The notes: generated by a model not told the origin, from the sequence alone. A stretch of 64,000 nucleotides of DNA from Chrysoperla carnea (GCF_905475395.1 NC_058337.1:11520983-11584982); one strand, 5' to 3'. Shown: positions 23,985 to 36,299, counted from the first letter of the stretch. Numbers and translations are program-made.

Positions 23985-24240
23985 CATTCGCATGCATTCT
24001 GTCATACTCGTGGTATTTATATGCCTAGATGTAAATCGAACATTCTGTATAACAAAATATCCAATTATATAGTTATGGAGATATAGCGTAAAACGGTTTT
24101 CTTTCCACGCCTATTTTTGTAAGGATTTTGTGCATTTACTTTCAGTACGTGATACTGAATCTATTTAAATAATAAAATAACTCCTGTAATTTAGTGCATT
24201 ATGGACAAGAGTAATGAGTTTCTTTCTATATTACCTGTTT
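23985..24240. repeat. Repeat mosaic: element end plus R3 arm
   Basis: 23985-24055 matches the end of the terminal-repeat element at 28690-28987 (TCGTGGTATTTATATGCCTAG, then an ACATTCTGTATAAC end). 24085-24210 matches the arms of the inverted pair at 20980-21698. Confidence 0.6.
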
Positions 24241-25644
24241 GTTAACAAAAACAATAAGTACGTAGATGATTTTCCGGATTGTTGCTTACTAATCTGAACA
24301 AGGTGTTCATGTGAATGCGGACCTTATGTTCCACATCATTAACTTCTCAGATATTAATTATTATATTACCTAGTTATCTATTAATTATAGATATTAATTA
24401 TTATTTTAGAGGTTAAACACGCGCTTTGTAGAAAGCAAATCCTGGGATTAACATTCGACATTTTTTTAAATATATAAATTCATAAAATTCAATATTTATA
24501 AATTTTTTAGTATTTGTTAACTGACTTCAAACAGAAACGGAGGAGGTTATCAATTCAACTGTATTTTTTTTATGTGCGTTACCTCAGAACTTTTGAATCG
24601 ATTTTGATGATTTGAAAGCTGGTGCTTCCCGTGTGGTCCCATTTTATTTTGGTCCACACATCCGTGAGAAAACCATAAAAGTCTTAAATGTTCATTAAGT
24701 ATGCACGACAAGAGGGCGAATAACTCAATGATTCGGTGATTCTTTTTTTAGTGACAAATTAGTTAGTGTACTTCAGATTCACTAAAAAGCACAAAATAAA
24801 CAAATTTTTCCATATCCATACAAATTTTTAAAAATAAATCATTGAAAATCGATATAAAATACATGCTTTTATAGAGAAATCTCAAAAAACCATTTATTTT
24901 GAAAGTTTTTATAATTTTCACTTGGAATCAATGAAAACCAATATAAAAAAAACAACATTTTAATAGAAAATAAACATATTAACAATGAAAAGAAAAAAAA
25001 CCAAGTGTCTCCATTCATTAAAGGGAAAGTACGAGCAGGCTATAGATTTAGGGTTGAAATTATTTTTATCTTATTTTCAACTTTGACGATGAGAAATTTA
25101 TTATTGGATTTGAATACTAAAAAAGACTCTATCTAGCGATACAAAAAAGGACTATAGTTACATAATATTTAACCATAGATACATAATATTAAACGGAAAT
25201 GTTTGTTTACAATCTTTTAAACCATACGCACATACCATACACATATAAAAAAGTACAGCACATTAAAATATAAAATAAAATCTTTTGCATTTAATTCAAT
25301 GAAAAAATCAGCTGAGTTGTTTAAGTATGGTTTACATTTTTGTTAATCGAATAACTTCATGAATGTAGACGGAAAACTAAGAATAAAATTTTTTGATATC
25401 TGTCTTGGTTTTCGAAATATCGAAAGCTAAATAATTAAAAAAAATTTTCAATATTTTGAAAATTTCGCCAGAAGTCGAAAAATTGTATTCTTACTTTTCT
25501 TTCATCTTATATCGTCAAGTTATAACATAATTCACTATCAAAATTAAAAACATATATTTTTTAATTTATTTACCTGAAATTACTTGATCATACACGCTCA
25601 TACATCCTTAATATAAAAAGTAAACTTATTTATTAAATAAATAA
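24241..25644. other. Gene-free block with one widespread-type repeat
   Basis: At 24520-24660 the text GACTTCAAACAGAAACGGAGG ... GCTGGTGCTTCCCGTGTGG resembles a repeat I recall from several arthropods. The remainder is AT-rich without coding signal. Confidence 0.4.
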
Positions 25645-25785
25645 AACAAAATTAATTTGTAAAACTCCACTTATATTAATAAACAATTAATATTCCAAGA
25701 CATTAATTAATATTACAACAATATTTATATCTTGGTAAATTAATTGTTTATTAATATAAGTGGAACTTTGCAAATTAATTTTGTT
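25645..25785. repeat. Palindrome with 56-bp arms
   Basis: 25645-25700 and 25730-25785 are reverse complements with a few mismatches around a 29-nt AT-rich spacer. The arms contain AAATTAATTTG and CCACTTATATTAATAAACAA. Confidence 0.8.
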
Positions 25786-26654
25786 ATTATTACTTATTGT
25801 TGTTGTTTACATTTAATCATGCACACGATATTTACATGCATCCAAGAAGTCCGGGTTCGAGTGTATTTTTTTTCAATTCTCTTTAATTAATTTTGTTATA
25901 TTTATTTAATATTATGGAGTTCCACAAATTAAAGTTCAATTTGACCAATAACTTATTTACTTATTTTAATATACTTAAAGTACAGTAAACACATGTATAA
26001 ACAAAAAAAGCAATAACTTTTAAGTTTCGAAAAATAGCAAAAAAAATATAATTAGATAGTTAAAAAAACAAACAGTTAAAAAAATACTTACAATTACGTA
26101 AAATTCAATAATAAAACACACAACAATTAAAATAAAAATAACTAATTTACTGTTATTAAAAGAATGATAATAATAATTAATAAAGAACACAATAATTTTG
26201 TAATATTTAAACGTATATGTATATTGAGGTCTAGAACAATAATAACAATACTTTATTTATGATAATATAAGTTAAACAACAAAGAAAGTAACGGCTTCAA
26301 CGATAATTTAATATCACTATGAAATTGTGTTTCTTCTACTATTACTTCCAATAAACTGAAACTTCAAATTACCAGCAACCAGCTACCATACGGTATGGTA
26401 GGTCGAGGTATATCCAAATATGATACATGCACGATATCATCACAAAATGGGCTTTACTTTTTTTTTTTCAATTCATAAAAAAATTAAGTGCACCTTTTAT
26501 TCTAAATATACCTACATTATTTTTAATTATTTTATTTCAGTCCATTCATTGAACGTTGCATCAAATCAGGTATTTTTGTTTTTTTATGATATGTTAATAA
26601 ATCCTTGTTTTTGAGCATAGCAGACGACCTAGTAGACGAATCATTTTAGATTAA
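25786..26654. other. Gene-free AT-rich block with a truncated SINE module
   Basis: 25795-25895 joins the module TTGTTGTTTACATTTAATCA to CCGGGTTCGAGTGTATTTTT and CAATTCTCTTTAATTAA. Both modules recur around 27815-28265. No gene is seen. A short palindrome CTACCATACGGTATGGTAG lies near 26385-26403. Confidence 0.5.
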
Positions 26655-27209
26655 ACAAGTGAAAACAAACAATTGACTGAGTTAATTGTTGAAATACCAT
26701 GTATAGTCAGTGTTGATTTCTTTATCACATAACACATACATACATGTGACACATACATAACTGATATTCAAATGCATACTATAAAATTTCCGCCTAATTG
26801 GCCAACTCACGGGCAAACAGTGATGTATTCGAAAAAAAGTTTCAAACAAAAGTTATTTATTTTTTTATAAGGAACATTTTTTACATTTAAACTTTTGTTC
26901 TACCTCTAACGGTTTACAAGATGGGTCCTACGGACCCAAGACCCAATTGACCTATGATGCTCATTTACGAACTCGACCTCACTTTTTACGTCCTGAGAAC
27001 GCTATAAAAATTTCAGCTCGATATCTTTTTTCGTTTTTGAGTTATCGTGTCCATAGACAGACGGACGGACAACCGGAAATGGACTAATTAGGTGATTCTA
27101 TGAAAACCTATACCAAAATTTTGTTGGTAGCATCAATATTTTTAAGCGTTACAAACTTGGGACTAAACTTAGTATACCTTGCATAGTACATGTATGCATG
27201 GTATAAAAA
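26655..27209 (+). repeat. R1 copy, nearly full length
   Basis: Left and right ends and the internal landmarks are present. It has slightly diverged bases around ATTGGCCAACTCACGGGCAA. Confidence 0.85.
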
Positions 27210-27842
27210 GTACAAAATGAAGAATTTTTATGTACCTCAACCTATCAGGCCAGTTTTTTTCTTAAAATGTTCAGGAAGGTCCATATATCAAAATCAACAT
27301 CTAACACAGCGCGTGCAGCGACTTTAACAGTTGGGACCCATTTAAATCTAGACAGACCCGAATCTTCCCAATTATGGGTCCCGATTGTTAAAGTTGCTAT
27401 GTAAACTATTGGGATAGTTTCTTTCTTTTCAGTATTTATTGAATGCCGTCGGTTTTCTATTTTTTGGTTAGAATTTTCAATACCTATTCAACGATTCTCT
27501 ACTTAACATACTTCGTCCACTTTAAATTTCAGACTGTATGAGATGTTTCAGAGATGTATGTATTGTTTGGTCCTTTGTGGCTCTAAAAGGACCAACCACT
27601 TAACATAGTTAATAGACTTTCATTTTTGTATTCTTTTTCACAATATGGCGTCTGGCAGTTGCCATAATGAATTTTCATGACTGCCATATCTTCAGTGACT
27701 TTCTCAAGATTTAGAAAAATCGATTGGCGTAAGAATAATTAAAATCGGTCCACGCGTTTATTCTCTAGTGTGCTACAAAGGAACACACATATAAAAACTA
27801 ATAAATACATTATCACTTAATTAAAGAGAATTGAAAAAATAC
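27210..27842. other. Gene-free repeat-like stretch
   Basis: A small inverted pair, CGACTTTAACAGTTGGGACC (27328-27347) with its partner near 27387-27407, is present. 27560-27790 resembles the 3' part of an arthropod interspersed repeat (CTAGTGTGC, then GACCGATTTTAATTATTCTT on the minus strand). Confidence 0.4.
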
Positions 27843-27913
27843 ACTCGAACCAGGACTCGAACCCGGACTTCTGGGATTCATGTCAAGCGCCCTATCAATT
27901 AGGCTATTCGAGT
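27843..27913 (-). repeat. tRNA-like SINE head with complete cloverleaf
   Basis: On the minus strand, 71 nt fold as a tRNA. Acceptor ACTCGAA (27913-27907) pairs fully with TTCGAGT (27849-27843). D stem GCCT/GGGC and T stem CCGGG/CCTGG are intact, with box B GGTTCGAGTCC. The anticodon stem has only three of five pairs and lacks T at position 33, so it is unlikely to be a working tRNA gene. The downstream tail (CAATTCTCTTTAATTAA) recurs at 25880 and 28115, as expected for a SINE. Confidence 0.65.
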
Positions 27914-27985
27914 TCTAGACACGAATGCAATTTTTTCAACTCAATGAATTATTTTGATTTGTTTATCCACTTATTTATTATTATT

Positions 27986-28263
27986 ACTTATTGTTGTTGT
28001 TTACATTTAATCATGCACACGATATTTACATCATGGTCTATTCGACTATATTTTGATGAAATATGTTACATACAGGCGTAAACTAAATATTGACAAATAT
28101 CAAAAATATATTTTTTTCAATTCTCTTTAATTAAGATTACTAGACAAGATATTTGTCAATATTTAGTTTACGAATGTGTAATATATTATATATCAAAATA
28201 TAGTCGAATAGACCATGATGTAAATATCGTGTGCATGATTAAATGTAAAAAACAACAATAAGT
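27986..28263. repeat. Palindrome with 116-bp arms
   Basis: 27986-28101 and 28148-28263 are reverse complements over their full length with a minority of mismatches. They share GCACACGATATTTACATCATGG, shown here by its ends GCACACGAT and ACATCATGG, and TATAGTCGAATAGACC. The 46-nt spacer contains the same TTTTTTTCAATTCTCTTTAA that follows the tRNA-like head at 27843-27913. Confidence 0.85.
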
Positions 28264-28689
28264 AACATTATCACTTCTTTGCGTCAAAGACTTCAGTGAG
28301 TAATATGTAAATGGGAACTCCTTTCAAGTGCTTTTTCGAGACTTAATAGTGCACTTCATTGTTTTCAAAATAGGTTTTAAGTACTTCCTAAAAGAAATAG
28401 TTCATAAATAAGTGAAAAATAATAATTAAGGACCAGGTAGCTTGGAATATTAAAATTTGAATATTGAATTTTAATGTTTGTACAGTGGGAATGATGTCAA
28501 TAACTGACTAGAAATAAACCAAATTGTAATATTCATAATTGTAATATGCAAAATCAATAATAACATACTCTAAAATACATACAAAAAAACAAAAATACTA
28601 ACACTTTGGTGAGGACTTTTTTAATAGAAATTGTATGCTCTTTAAATTTGATATTAACAATTTTTTTCATTTTTTGCATATTATCGGAT

Positions 28690-28987
28690 TATACAGAATG
28701 TTCGATATAAATCTAGACATATAAATATCACGAGGATGACAGATTACATGCGTTAAGCAATGCATCTAAGTAAGAGGTATTATAGGTGTTATATGAAATT
28801 GCAAAAGTGACTTGTACCGTGGCTTATCTGTTGTAGTTTATCTATTCAACTAAGAAATTCTCCAAGCGTCTTACAACTGTCTCAACGTATATCGAAGCTA
28901 CAACACATGTATATAATACCTCTCACTTAGATACATTGCTTATCGCATGTATTCTGTCATACTCGTGGTATTTATATGCCTAGATCT
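28690..28987. mobile_element. MITE-like element with ~72-bp inverted ends
   Basis: The left arm (about 28702-28785) and right arm (about 28916-28987) pair over blocks such as CTAGACATATAAATA / TATTTATATGCCTAG and AGATGCATTG-like / CATTGCTTA. The outer end ACAGAATGTTCGAT survives on the left only; a matching end is at 24040-24055. Confidence 0.65.
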
Positions 28988-31310
28988 CACGGTGTAAAAA
29001 TGTACCGCTTAGAGAAAAACACGCTAGACAAAAATTTGGAACGAAAAAATATAAATTTAAATAAACTTAAATTTTATTAGGCAAACATGTTAGTTTTTAC
29101 AGATGCTCTCCAGACATATAATTACTATTTTTAATACATGTTCTCCTAATATTAATTTAAGAACTTTTGATTTTTTCACCACTTTTCCACGAAATTTGTT
29201 GTTTGATGTCTCTAGCCACGGGTTACGGTCTACGAGAGCGGAATTCTGTACGGATCAAGCTAGTACATATATTTGTAATCAAGTATTTTTCAGGGTAGAA
29301 ACTATGTAGTACATTTAATAAGTCGGGATGCATGGAAAAGTTGAGAAACACCATCGATTTTAATGAAAATTTTTGTTACGAGATTCTTGTTTTATGCAGC
29401 AAAAAAAGTAACTTCCATAATTTAAGTATTTTCACGTTAAATTTTCAATTTTTTTTACTGATTTATATTTTTTATCGTAAAACATAATAATTTTAACTCC
29501 TGTTTTTAGCATGAACACGTCCTCGTATAAAAAAAACTAAATACTATATTTTCATTTCTCCTAAAAATAAGTTCATACGCGTTTTTCTGATTTTGGTTTT
29601 CATTCTGTATAAGATATCCAGACATCTTATATAACATTCTACTATAAGAAAATCTTACTCTATAGAATATCTTAAATGTTTTAAAAGCAAGGTTTTGGGG
29701 GATAATACTGGACGAAATTTCTTTGATTTATTTTTAAATCTCTATATTTATTTTAAAATTTATGAAAAATGACCATTTTGCCGTCTTTATTTCCAAAACT
29801 ACTATAGAAGCTTCGTCAATTTCCTAGAGTTCCTTCTCTCCTACAATAATGCTATTTTTGTCCTTACCTCCAAGTCTTACTTTGTCTTTGTTTATAGAAG
29901 TAACTTTGCCTACAAACTTGGTGGTACAAAATTATGGAATAATGTCTCTTTTTATGAAGAAGGTAAATTCATTCTTACTGGAGTTAAGTCCGAGCCGAAT
30001 CTCCATATGTTTCATGAAAATTGAGAGGGTAATCTTGCCCGTGATCAAAATAACTAAATCCTAAGCTATTATTTTGATACCGTTTCTCTTCATAAGAGAT
30101 CAGCCAGAGGAAACGAGATAATATTCCTCCTTGCAAGCTCTTCTCTCTTCTTGCTTTCTTTCTAGTAAAGCTGTTTCTTATTTCAGAGGTAGTAACTCTG
30201 CTTTCTAGTATCGGTATTGTTCATTCGATCATTTCAAGTGCGGCATTCCAGGTGATTTTGTAAGATCTTGGTTCTACATATATGATGATAATGAATAATG
30301 GACAGGAATAAAAACAACTTGATTCAAGTTTGAAGTCCATTTTCGGAGGATAATTGGTTGTTAGCGTAATCGAATTAATATATATATTTGAGAAGGTAAC
30401 CATGGATCTAATTAATCTTGTATATGATCTATTAGAAATAAGAATCACCAAGTTGTTGGAATTTCAAGGCATTTCTTATGAAATCAGATTTAATGTTGTT
30501 GAAAGTCTTTACAATGTCCAAGAATGCAGCTTTTGTAAGAAAAAAATTGAAGAGCATAGTGGATGAACATGTTAAGTAACATTTTCATGAAAATCGAGAT
30601 TTTCATGTAGATGAACATGTTATGCTCTCCTTTAAACATAGCATGTTTCCCCTTTTCGCTAACCTTTCAAATAAAGCTATTTTCAGTGGATGGAGTTGTT
30701 ATGTATGCATAACTTGTTATGCAAGTTAAAAACTTTACAGCTGATTATCTCGATTCCACTTAATTGTCTCATAACATCTTCATCCACTAAGCTCTTCAAT
30801 TGTATTAATAATTGTTTTAATCATAAAGATATTGGACTGTTCTCCTAAAGTTATTCACAACACGTCTTAAGTTTCTGCCAACTTAAATTTCAATTAACAC
30901 ATGGAGGAAATTTTTAAATTACAGATCAATTTGTTCATGATAGCTTCATTTCGTGGAATTTCTTTGGGATGACTAAATAGATAAAATTTTATCGCTAATT
31001 TTGCAAATTTGAAAAATTATCAGTTTTTATTTTATTTATAACAATATAAATAATAATTTTATAGATGAATTCCATTTTTGGTGCGAAGGAATGTCTAGCA
31101 TTATTTAATCTTTAATGGTGTGACAAAATGCCTGTGTACCTTTTCATAATGTTAAATAGGTAGTATTGAACAAGTATTGACAAATTCTTAAGAGTTTAAT
31201 TAAAGGGGGAAGGTATAAAAAACATAACTTTTGTGAGTACCTGTTCTTGGGTTTTATTTAAAGCTCAGCATTCATGAGCGCGTATCGATGTCGTGCCGCT
31301 CATTTATAGC
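28988..31310. other. Gene-free block
   Basis: 29303-29395 holds a copy of the AATAAGCCGG-end family (AGTACATTTAATAAGTCGGG, then GGAAAAGTTGAGAAACACC). Open frames at 29103-29309, 29849-30064 and 30354-30566 show no known domain. A direct repeat GATGAACATGTTA occurs at about 30563 and 30609. Confidence 0.45.
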
Positions 31311-31319
31311 ACAACGAAT

Positions 31320-31882
31320 TTATAGCAAAAAATAAGGTGACATTTGAATTTAAACTGCGCGCGTTTGTTGTGCATTAATTCATTGAATTCCTTCCGCCTG
31401 GCCAAACAGTCAATAAGGAGTATTATTTGAACGTTATGCGTCATTTGCGTAACGCTATCCGCCTAAAGAGCCGGAATTGTGGAAAGACAATTCATGGTTT
31501 TTACACTACAATGCACCATCCCATACTGCACTCATAATTCGTGATCATTTCGTCAAAAACTCAACCCATATCGTTCCGCAACCACCGTATTCACCTGATC
31601 TGGCGTCGTGCGACTTCTGGCTGTTCAGCAAGCTCGAAAGACGGTTCCGGAGACACTGTTTTGATACGATAGAGGAGATTCAAGCCGCAGCAAAGATGGA
31701 ACTGAAGGCAATCTCGACTACAACCAGTGTTTCGAAGATTGGAAAATCCGTTTGCATAAGTGCATTGCATCGGGAGGGGATGCAGTATGGGATGTAAGGG
31801 ATGTAAGGGATGAAATTGATTTGGAAGAATAAATAAAGAATTTTCAAAATAAATACAACGTCACTTTATTTTTTGGGTACAG
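31320..31882 (+). pseudogene. Dead, internally deleted mariner transposon
   Basis: The right end TCACTTTATTTTTTGGGTA and left end CAAAAAATAAGGTGACATTT are inverted repeats of mariner type. After about 60 bp of 5' end the sequence jumps to the C-terminal third of a DD34D transposase. The first recognisable protein text, about 31380-31470 (EFLPPGQTVNKEYYL), is in a different frame from 31477-31740 (NAPSHTALIIRDHF ... YSPDLASCDFWLF). The second catalytic Asp before NAPSH is Tyr (TAC for GAC). The third Asp, 35 residues on, is kept. Another shift follows before FEDWKIRLHKCIAS. It cannot encode active transposase. Confidence 0.88.
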
Positions 31883-31888
31883 TAGTAT

Positions 31889-32023
31889 GAAATATAAATC
31901 AAGGTACACTAATTTTAGTACCAAGTTTATAACGCTTAGAAAAATTGGTGAAACGAACAAAATTTTGGTATAGATGCTCATAAAATCAAATAATTAGTCC
32001 ATTTTCGGTTGTCTGTCCGTCAC
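31889..32023 (-). repeat. R1 right-end fragment, diverged
   Basis: AAACCAAGTTTATAACGCTTAG-like text and AATTAGTCCATTTTCGGTTG identify R1. It lies directly beside the mariner right end. Confidence 0.65.
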
Positions 32024-32289
32024 TCGACTCTGGGTAAGACTGACTAATTAATGATTTTTGATACATTAAAAATAAATTATGAAATATTTTATTGTTATAA
32101 AAAAAAGAAGTTTTTATTAAGTATTCAGTTTGAGCATAATAGAGCTTTTAATTTATTGCTATCAAAATTAGTTACTCAATACTTACTAAAATATAAACTT
32201 TATTCTTTTATAACAATAATAAATATTTCATAATTTATTTTTAATCTGCCAAAAATTATTATTAGTCAGTCTCAATCAGAATCAAGTGA

Positions 32290-32455
32290 TTTTAATTTTT
32301 AGTTACAATGTTTCTGATTGGTTGTTTACTTTAATGAAGAACAGCTAACTATCCGTGCATCGGATCAAAAAATGGAAGAGGACTTAGAATTTTATTTTCT
32401 ACCTGATGTAACGAAAGCGTGCATTACTTACGGAATACCCTGTATATTGTTGGAA
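32290..32455. repeat. Interspersed repeat R5, copy 3
   Basis: TTCTGATTGGTTG, TTAGAATTTTATTTTCTACC and a final TACCCTGTATATT match the other R5 copies. Confidence 0.6.
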
Positions 32456-32606
32456 TTTATGAATTTATTTAATAGGGCAAGTTAAGAACGTTTCTAAAAA
32501 TATAAGTCAATGAAAATATTTGAGATTTACGTTTCGAATTTTGAGGATGGATTTTGTAAGAACTTGGGAAAAGAGAGTAAAATTTTGCGATATATATCAT
32601 AGTTTT

Positions 32607-32898
32607 TAAAATTAGCTCAGTTGGTTAAAGTGTAACCAATTCCGGCCGCTGGTTAAAGTTGGTTAAAGTGTAACCAATTCCCGGCGTCGCAACATAATTA
32701 ATTTAATTAAAAGTTGTGATGGACCGGTGTAGTGCATGGTATATGCATGAAGGAGGTGCACTCAGCCTCTAAAATTGAGGAGCTGATAAATGAAATTATC
32801 AGCGAAAAGGCGGTAAACCACATGGTATCACAATGCGCTCTATAGCCTAAGTGTGTCATTCGTGGACAGCCAATATAACCTAACCTAACCTATAGTTT
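32607..32898 (+). repeat. tRNA-derived SINE with CCTAA tail, copy 1
   Basis: A perfect box A (TTAGCTCAGTTGGTTAAAG) begins the element. The segment GGTTAAAGTGTAACCAATTC is duplicated in tandem, which disrupts box B. The body (AATTTAATTAAAAGTTGTGA ... GGTAAACCACATGGTATCAC ... GCTCTATAGCCTA) matches 61889-62033. The 3' tail is TAACCTAACCTAACCTATAG. Confidence 0.75.
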
Positions 32899-33462
32899 TT
32901 AAAAAGCTGATGCATAAGATTTAGAGAAAACCACTCATAGAAGAAATAACACAAATGCCATTCATTTCATAACTTTAAATTTATTTTATGATTTTATGGA
33001 AAAACGCCCCTGATGTTTTTTTAAAACAGTTGGCGATGTATCTACTGATACTGACCTCACAATCTAGTCTGACCAGTAAACATAAACAAAGATTGGTGGA
33101 ATAAATAATAATTATTCTACAAAAATTTTCTTGATAGTGTGATAATATTAATAACTTGTCAGGTATGCAAATAAAAATTGAAAAACTGCATAATTTACTA
33201 TTTTTTTTATAGGCATGGAAAATAAATTAATTAGCTGATAATTATAAGCAATAAGCTTTTATTATTTTATACCTCAATATAGTCAAGATTTTAGAAGAAA
33301 GACCATACAACAAAAGGACCGTAAGTAGATTTACGAAAACTTAAAAAAAAAAAACCGTACGGTTCTAGCTAGCCCTTATATATGTCGCAGTCAAATAGTT
33401 AAATTAGCCGTTTGTTAACAGCCTTGTTTAGTCAAACAACTGTTTAATTAAATTTTGTGATT
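32899..33462. other. Gene-free stretch
   Basis: AT-rich sequence with no coding signal or family I recognise. Confidence 0.4.
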
Positions 33463-33655
33463 CCGGTCAAAAATTTAATTAAAAAGATTTAGATGTTATA
33501 TTTTCGACGATGCCAAGTATTTTTTGACTCTGTGACAATTTTCGCCAAACCTCACCGTATTCGATATATAATCGAATTTTTGTAACAAAAATTTTTAACG
33601 GTTATATATCGAATACGGTGAGGTTTGGCTTATTAATTGAATTTTTGACCGGAAA
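33463..33655. repeat. Nested foldback element (193 bp)
   Basis: Outer arms TTCCGGTCAAAAATTTAATT and its inverse (33634-33654) enclose inner arms 33544-33574 and 33599-33629. The inner arms are 31 bp and complementary with one mismatch (GCCAAACCTCACCGTATTCG...). The ends TTCCGGTCAAAAAT suggest a MITE. Confidence 0.75.
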
Positions 33656-34159
33656 TAATTCCATCACAAAGATTGAGTCTTCGGAATTATAGTGGCCATA
33701 AACCTACTTCATTAAATAAATAACATTGAAATATTTTACTAAGCACAATTATATAAGCAAAAAAAAAATTAAAAAAATAAATTTATAATTTTGTCAAATT
33801 ACATCGAAACAAGTATACATATACATTCATTTAATATGATTTTTTATTATATTATATAATTAAATAAATAAATATATTTTGACTTCCGAATGTTTCTCAT
33901 TTAACTCGTGAAATCAATATTTTACTTTTGGCCGTTGGGATTTGTATAGACCGTAGGACACCACGATTTTTTCTACATGATGAATACATATTTGAAACTT
34001 CGTGAGTGGATTCCTTTTCACGAGTCTACCAAACTTTCCTCTACGATTTTTTTTTTGGAAAAGGTTACGTTTTCAAATGAGCATGATGACATCATATTTG
34101 AGCAATCGTTTTGAAAAAATACGCAGCAGGGAATTTGTGGGACACTATGACCATTTACT

Positions 34160-34657
34160 TTCTTTATCACATTACACATATAAACATGTGACACATACAT
34201 AACTGATAATCAAGTATAGTACATATTATAAAATTTCCGCCTAATTGGCGCCCTCACGGGTAAACAGTGATGTTTACGAAAAAATGTTTCAAACAAAAGT
34301 TGTTAAATTTTTGATAAGGAACATTTTTTAAATTTAAACTTTTGTTCTATCTCTAACGGTTTACAAGTGGGTCCTACGGACCCAAGACCCACTTTACCTA
34401 TGATGCTCATTTACGAACTTGACCTCACTTTTTACGTCCTGAGTACGCTGTAAAAATTTCAGTTCGATATCTTTTGTCGTTTTTGAGTTATCGTGTCCAC
34501 AGACGGACGGACGGACAACCGGAAATGGACTAATTATGTGATTTAGTGAACACCTTTGACAAAATTTTTTTCCTAGCATCATTATTTTTAAGCGTTACAA
34601 ACTTGGGACTAAACTTAATATACTATGTTATATTTCATATATACATGGTATAAAAAT
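34160..34657 (+). repeat. R1 copy, left end missing
   Basis: Starts in the TTTCTTTATCACAT block and runs to the TATACATGGTATAAAAA end. All later landmarks are present. Confidence 0.8.
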
Positions 34658-34977
34658 GGCCCATAAAGATTGGTATTAACACAATGTAATGGAAGTAATT
34701 CGATTTGTTTAAATAATCATATTATGATTGTCTTGTAAGTTAATAAATATAAGTAAATTCGAAAATAATAGATATATTATGATGGCATTGATATTGTATA
34801 TAAATTAATATCATTGTTATTGGAAATATTTTGCACGAGAGTTTTTTGCATAAAATTAGTTAAATATTTCTTATTACATTATAAAACAAATTTATTATGC
34901 AAAACTTTCTTATTTAAATACATTTATTAACAATTAAATAAGTTTAAAAAAAATTAATAAATAAAAATATAAAGGTA

Positions 34978-35455
34978 CTAGATTGATACCCGCCCGCTTC
35001 ACTGGACTTAAAAGTAAAAAACATCGCTTTATAGCCTCCACCTCTCTTGATGTTCACAGTTTTCAATTTTGTTAAATGTAAAATAATCATAATTCATTGA
35101 GTATATCAGAATAGTTGGCCATGATTTGTTTGACATTTACTATTTTAAATTTTTACAGAATTCTTTAATCTATGGTTCAAAATGATGATCATAGATCCGT
35201 TCCATCTATAATCATCATTTAGAACCAAAAATTAAAGATTTCTATAAAAATTTAAAAAATGGTAAATGTCAAATTAAATTAAATTTTTTTATTTTTTTTT
35301 AAATATATCTTTATAAATTATAGTTCATGTGTTATTCTGATATATCAGCTATATTGCTGTACAGTTTGAATAAAAACCATTCCCTAGTTTTAGCGTGAAA
35401 GCGTAACAAACAAACAAACAAACATGCTTACTTTCACATTTATAATATATAGGGA
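34978..35455 (-). mobile_element. Non-autonomous Helitron-like element (478 bp)
   Basis: On the minus strand it starts A|TCCCTATATATTATAAATG and ends CTAG|T after a GCGGGCGGG tract. The 5' AAGCATGTTTGTTTGTTTGT motif is a common arthropod Helitron start. The left half of the 3' hairpin has decayed. Inside it, 35129-35196 and 35204-35273 form a palindrome with ~68-bp arms, possibly a nested insertion. Confidence 0.7.
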
Positions 35456-35739
35456 TAAATGTATCATAAAAGCACTTTCTTTCAATGTTGCTAAAATTTT
35501 AGCCGATTTGTATTAAAACACATGCTTTATAGAGCCAAATCCGTAACTTTCTGATATACATTAGCGAATTTAGGCTTGATGTTCTATATTTTTTTCGTTT
35601 TTCGAGAATGTTTCATAAGACCACTATAACTGAAGCTATATATTCACTTGAAGCTATCTACAAATGTTAAACTCCCTATCTTTTATAGTTTTGAAAAAAT
35701 TGGACACCAAATTTTGTCCTAGTTTGCAAGTTTTGTCAT

Positions 35740-36033
35740 GGGTAAACAGTAATGTTAACGAAAAAATGTTTCAAACAAAAGTTGTTTATTTTTTTTAGGA
35801 ACATTGTTTTATCTCTAACGGACCTATGTTGCTCATTGCCAAAATCAAACTTTCTTTTTACGTTCTAAGCACGCTCTAAAAATTTCAGCTTGATATCTCT
35901 TTTTGTTTTTCATTTATTGTGTCGATGAACGGACAGACGGTTCCTATAACAAAATTTTGTTCGTATCGTCAATATTTCTAAGCGTTACAAACTTTTGCCC
36001 AAAATTAATGTACCTTGATATATATGTCATGTG
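35740..36033 (+). repeat. R1 copy, short and diverged
   Basis: GGGTAAACAGTAATGTTAACG, then ATGTTTCAAACAAAAGTTG, with several internal deletions. It ends near CCTTGATATATATG. Confidence 0.65.
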
Positions 36034-36299
36034 TATCACCCACACTTTGAAAAACACTCCTCTAGAAGATCTGTTCTTATAATATTCCTCTACGCCTTAC
36101 CAGTTATAATAGAGCTCGAAATAAGTTGATATGGCCAGGCCTGTGCGCCGGAATTATCCAAGGGAGGAGTTCAAACTTTTGTTTGCCATGTTACGTCATT
36201 AAGTCAATAAAAACAAGAAATTCTTTTTAGAGAAAGAGAATATTTAATTAGATCAAAATGTGATATTCAGTCAATATTTTTCATTAAGTTAATTCTGCG

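Noticed and set aside
27843..27913. Functional tRNA gene
   Set aside because: The anticodon stem is broken and the conserved T before the anticodon is missing. The flanking tail is repeated elsewhere, so it is a SINE head.
32876..32896. Interstitial telomere from CCTAACCTAACC
   Set aside because: Only two to three units, and the same tail follows the same SINE body at 62018, so it belongs to the SINE.
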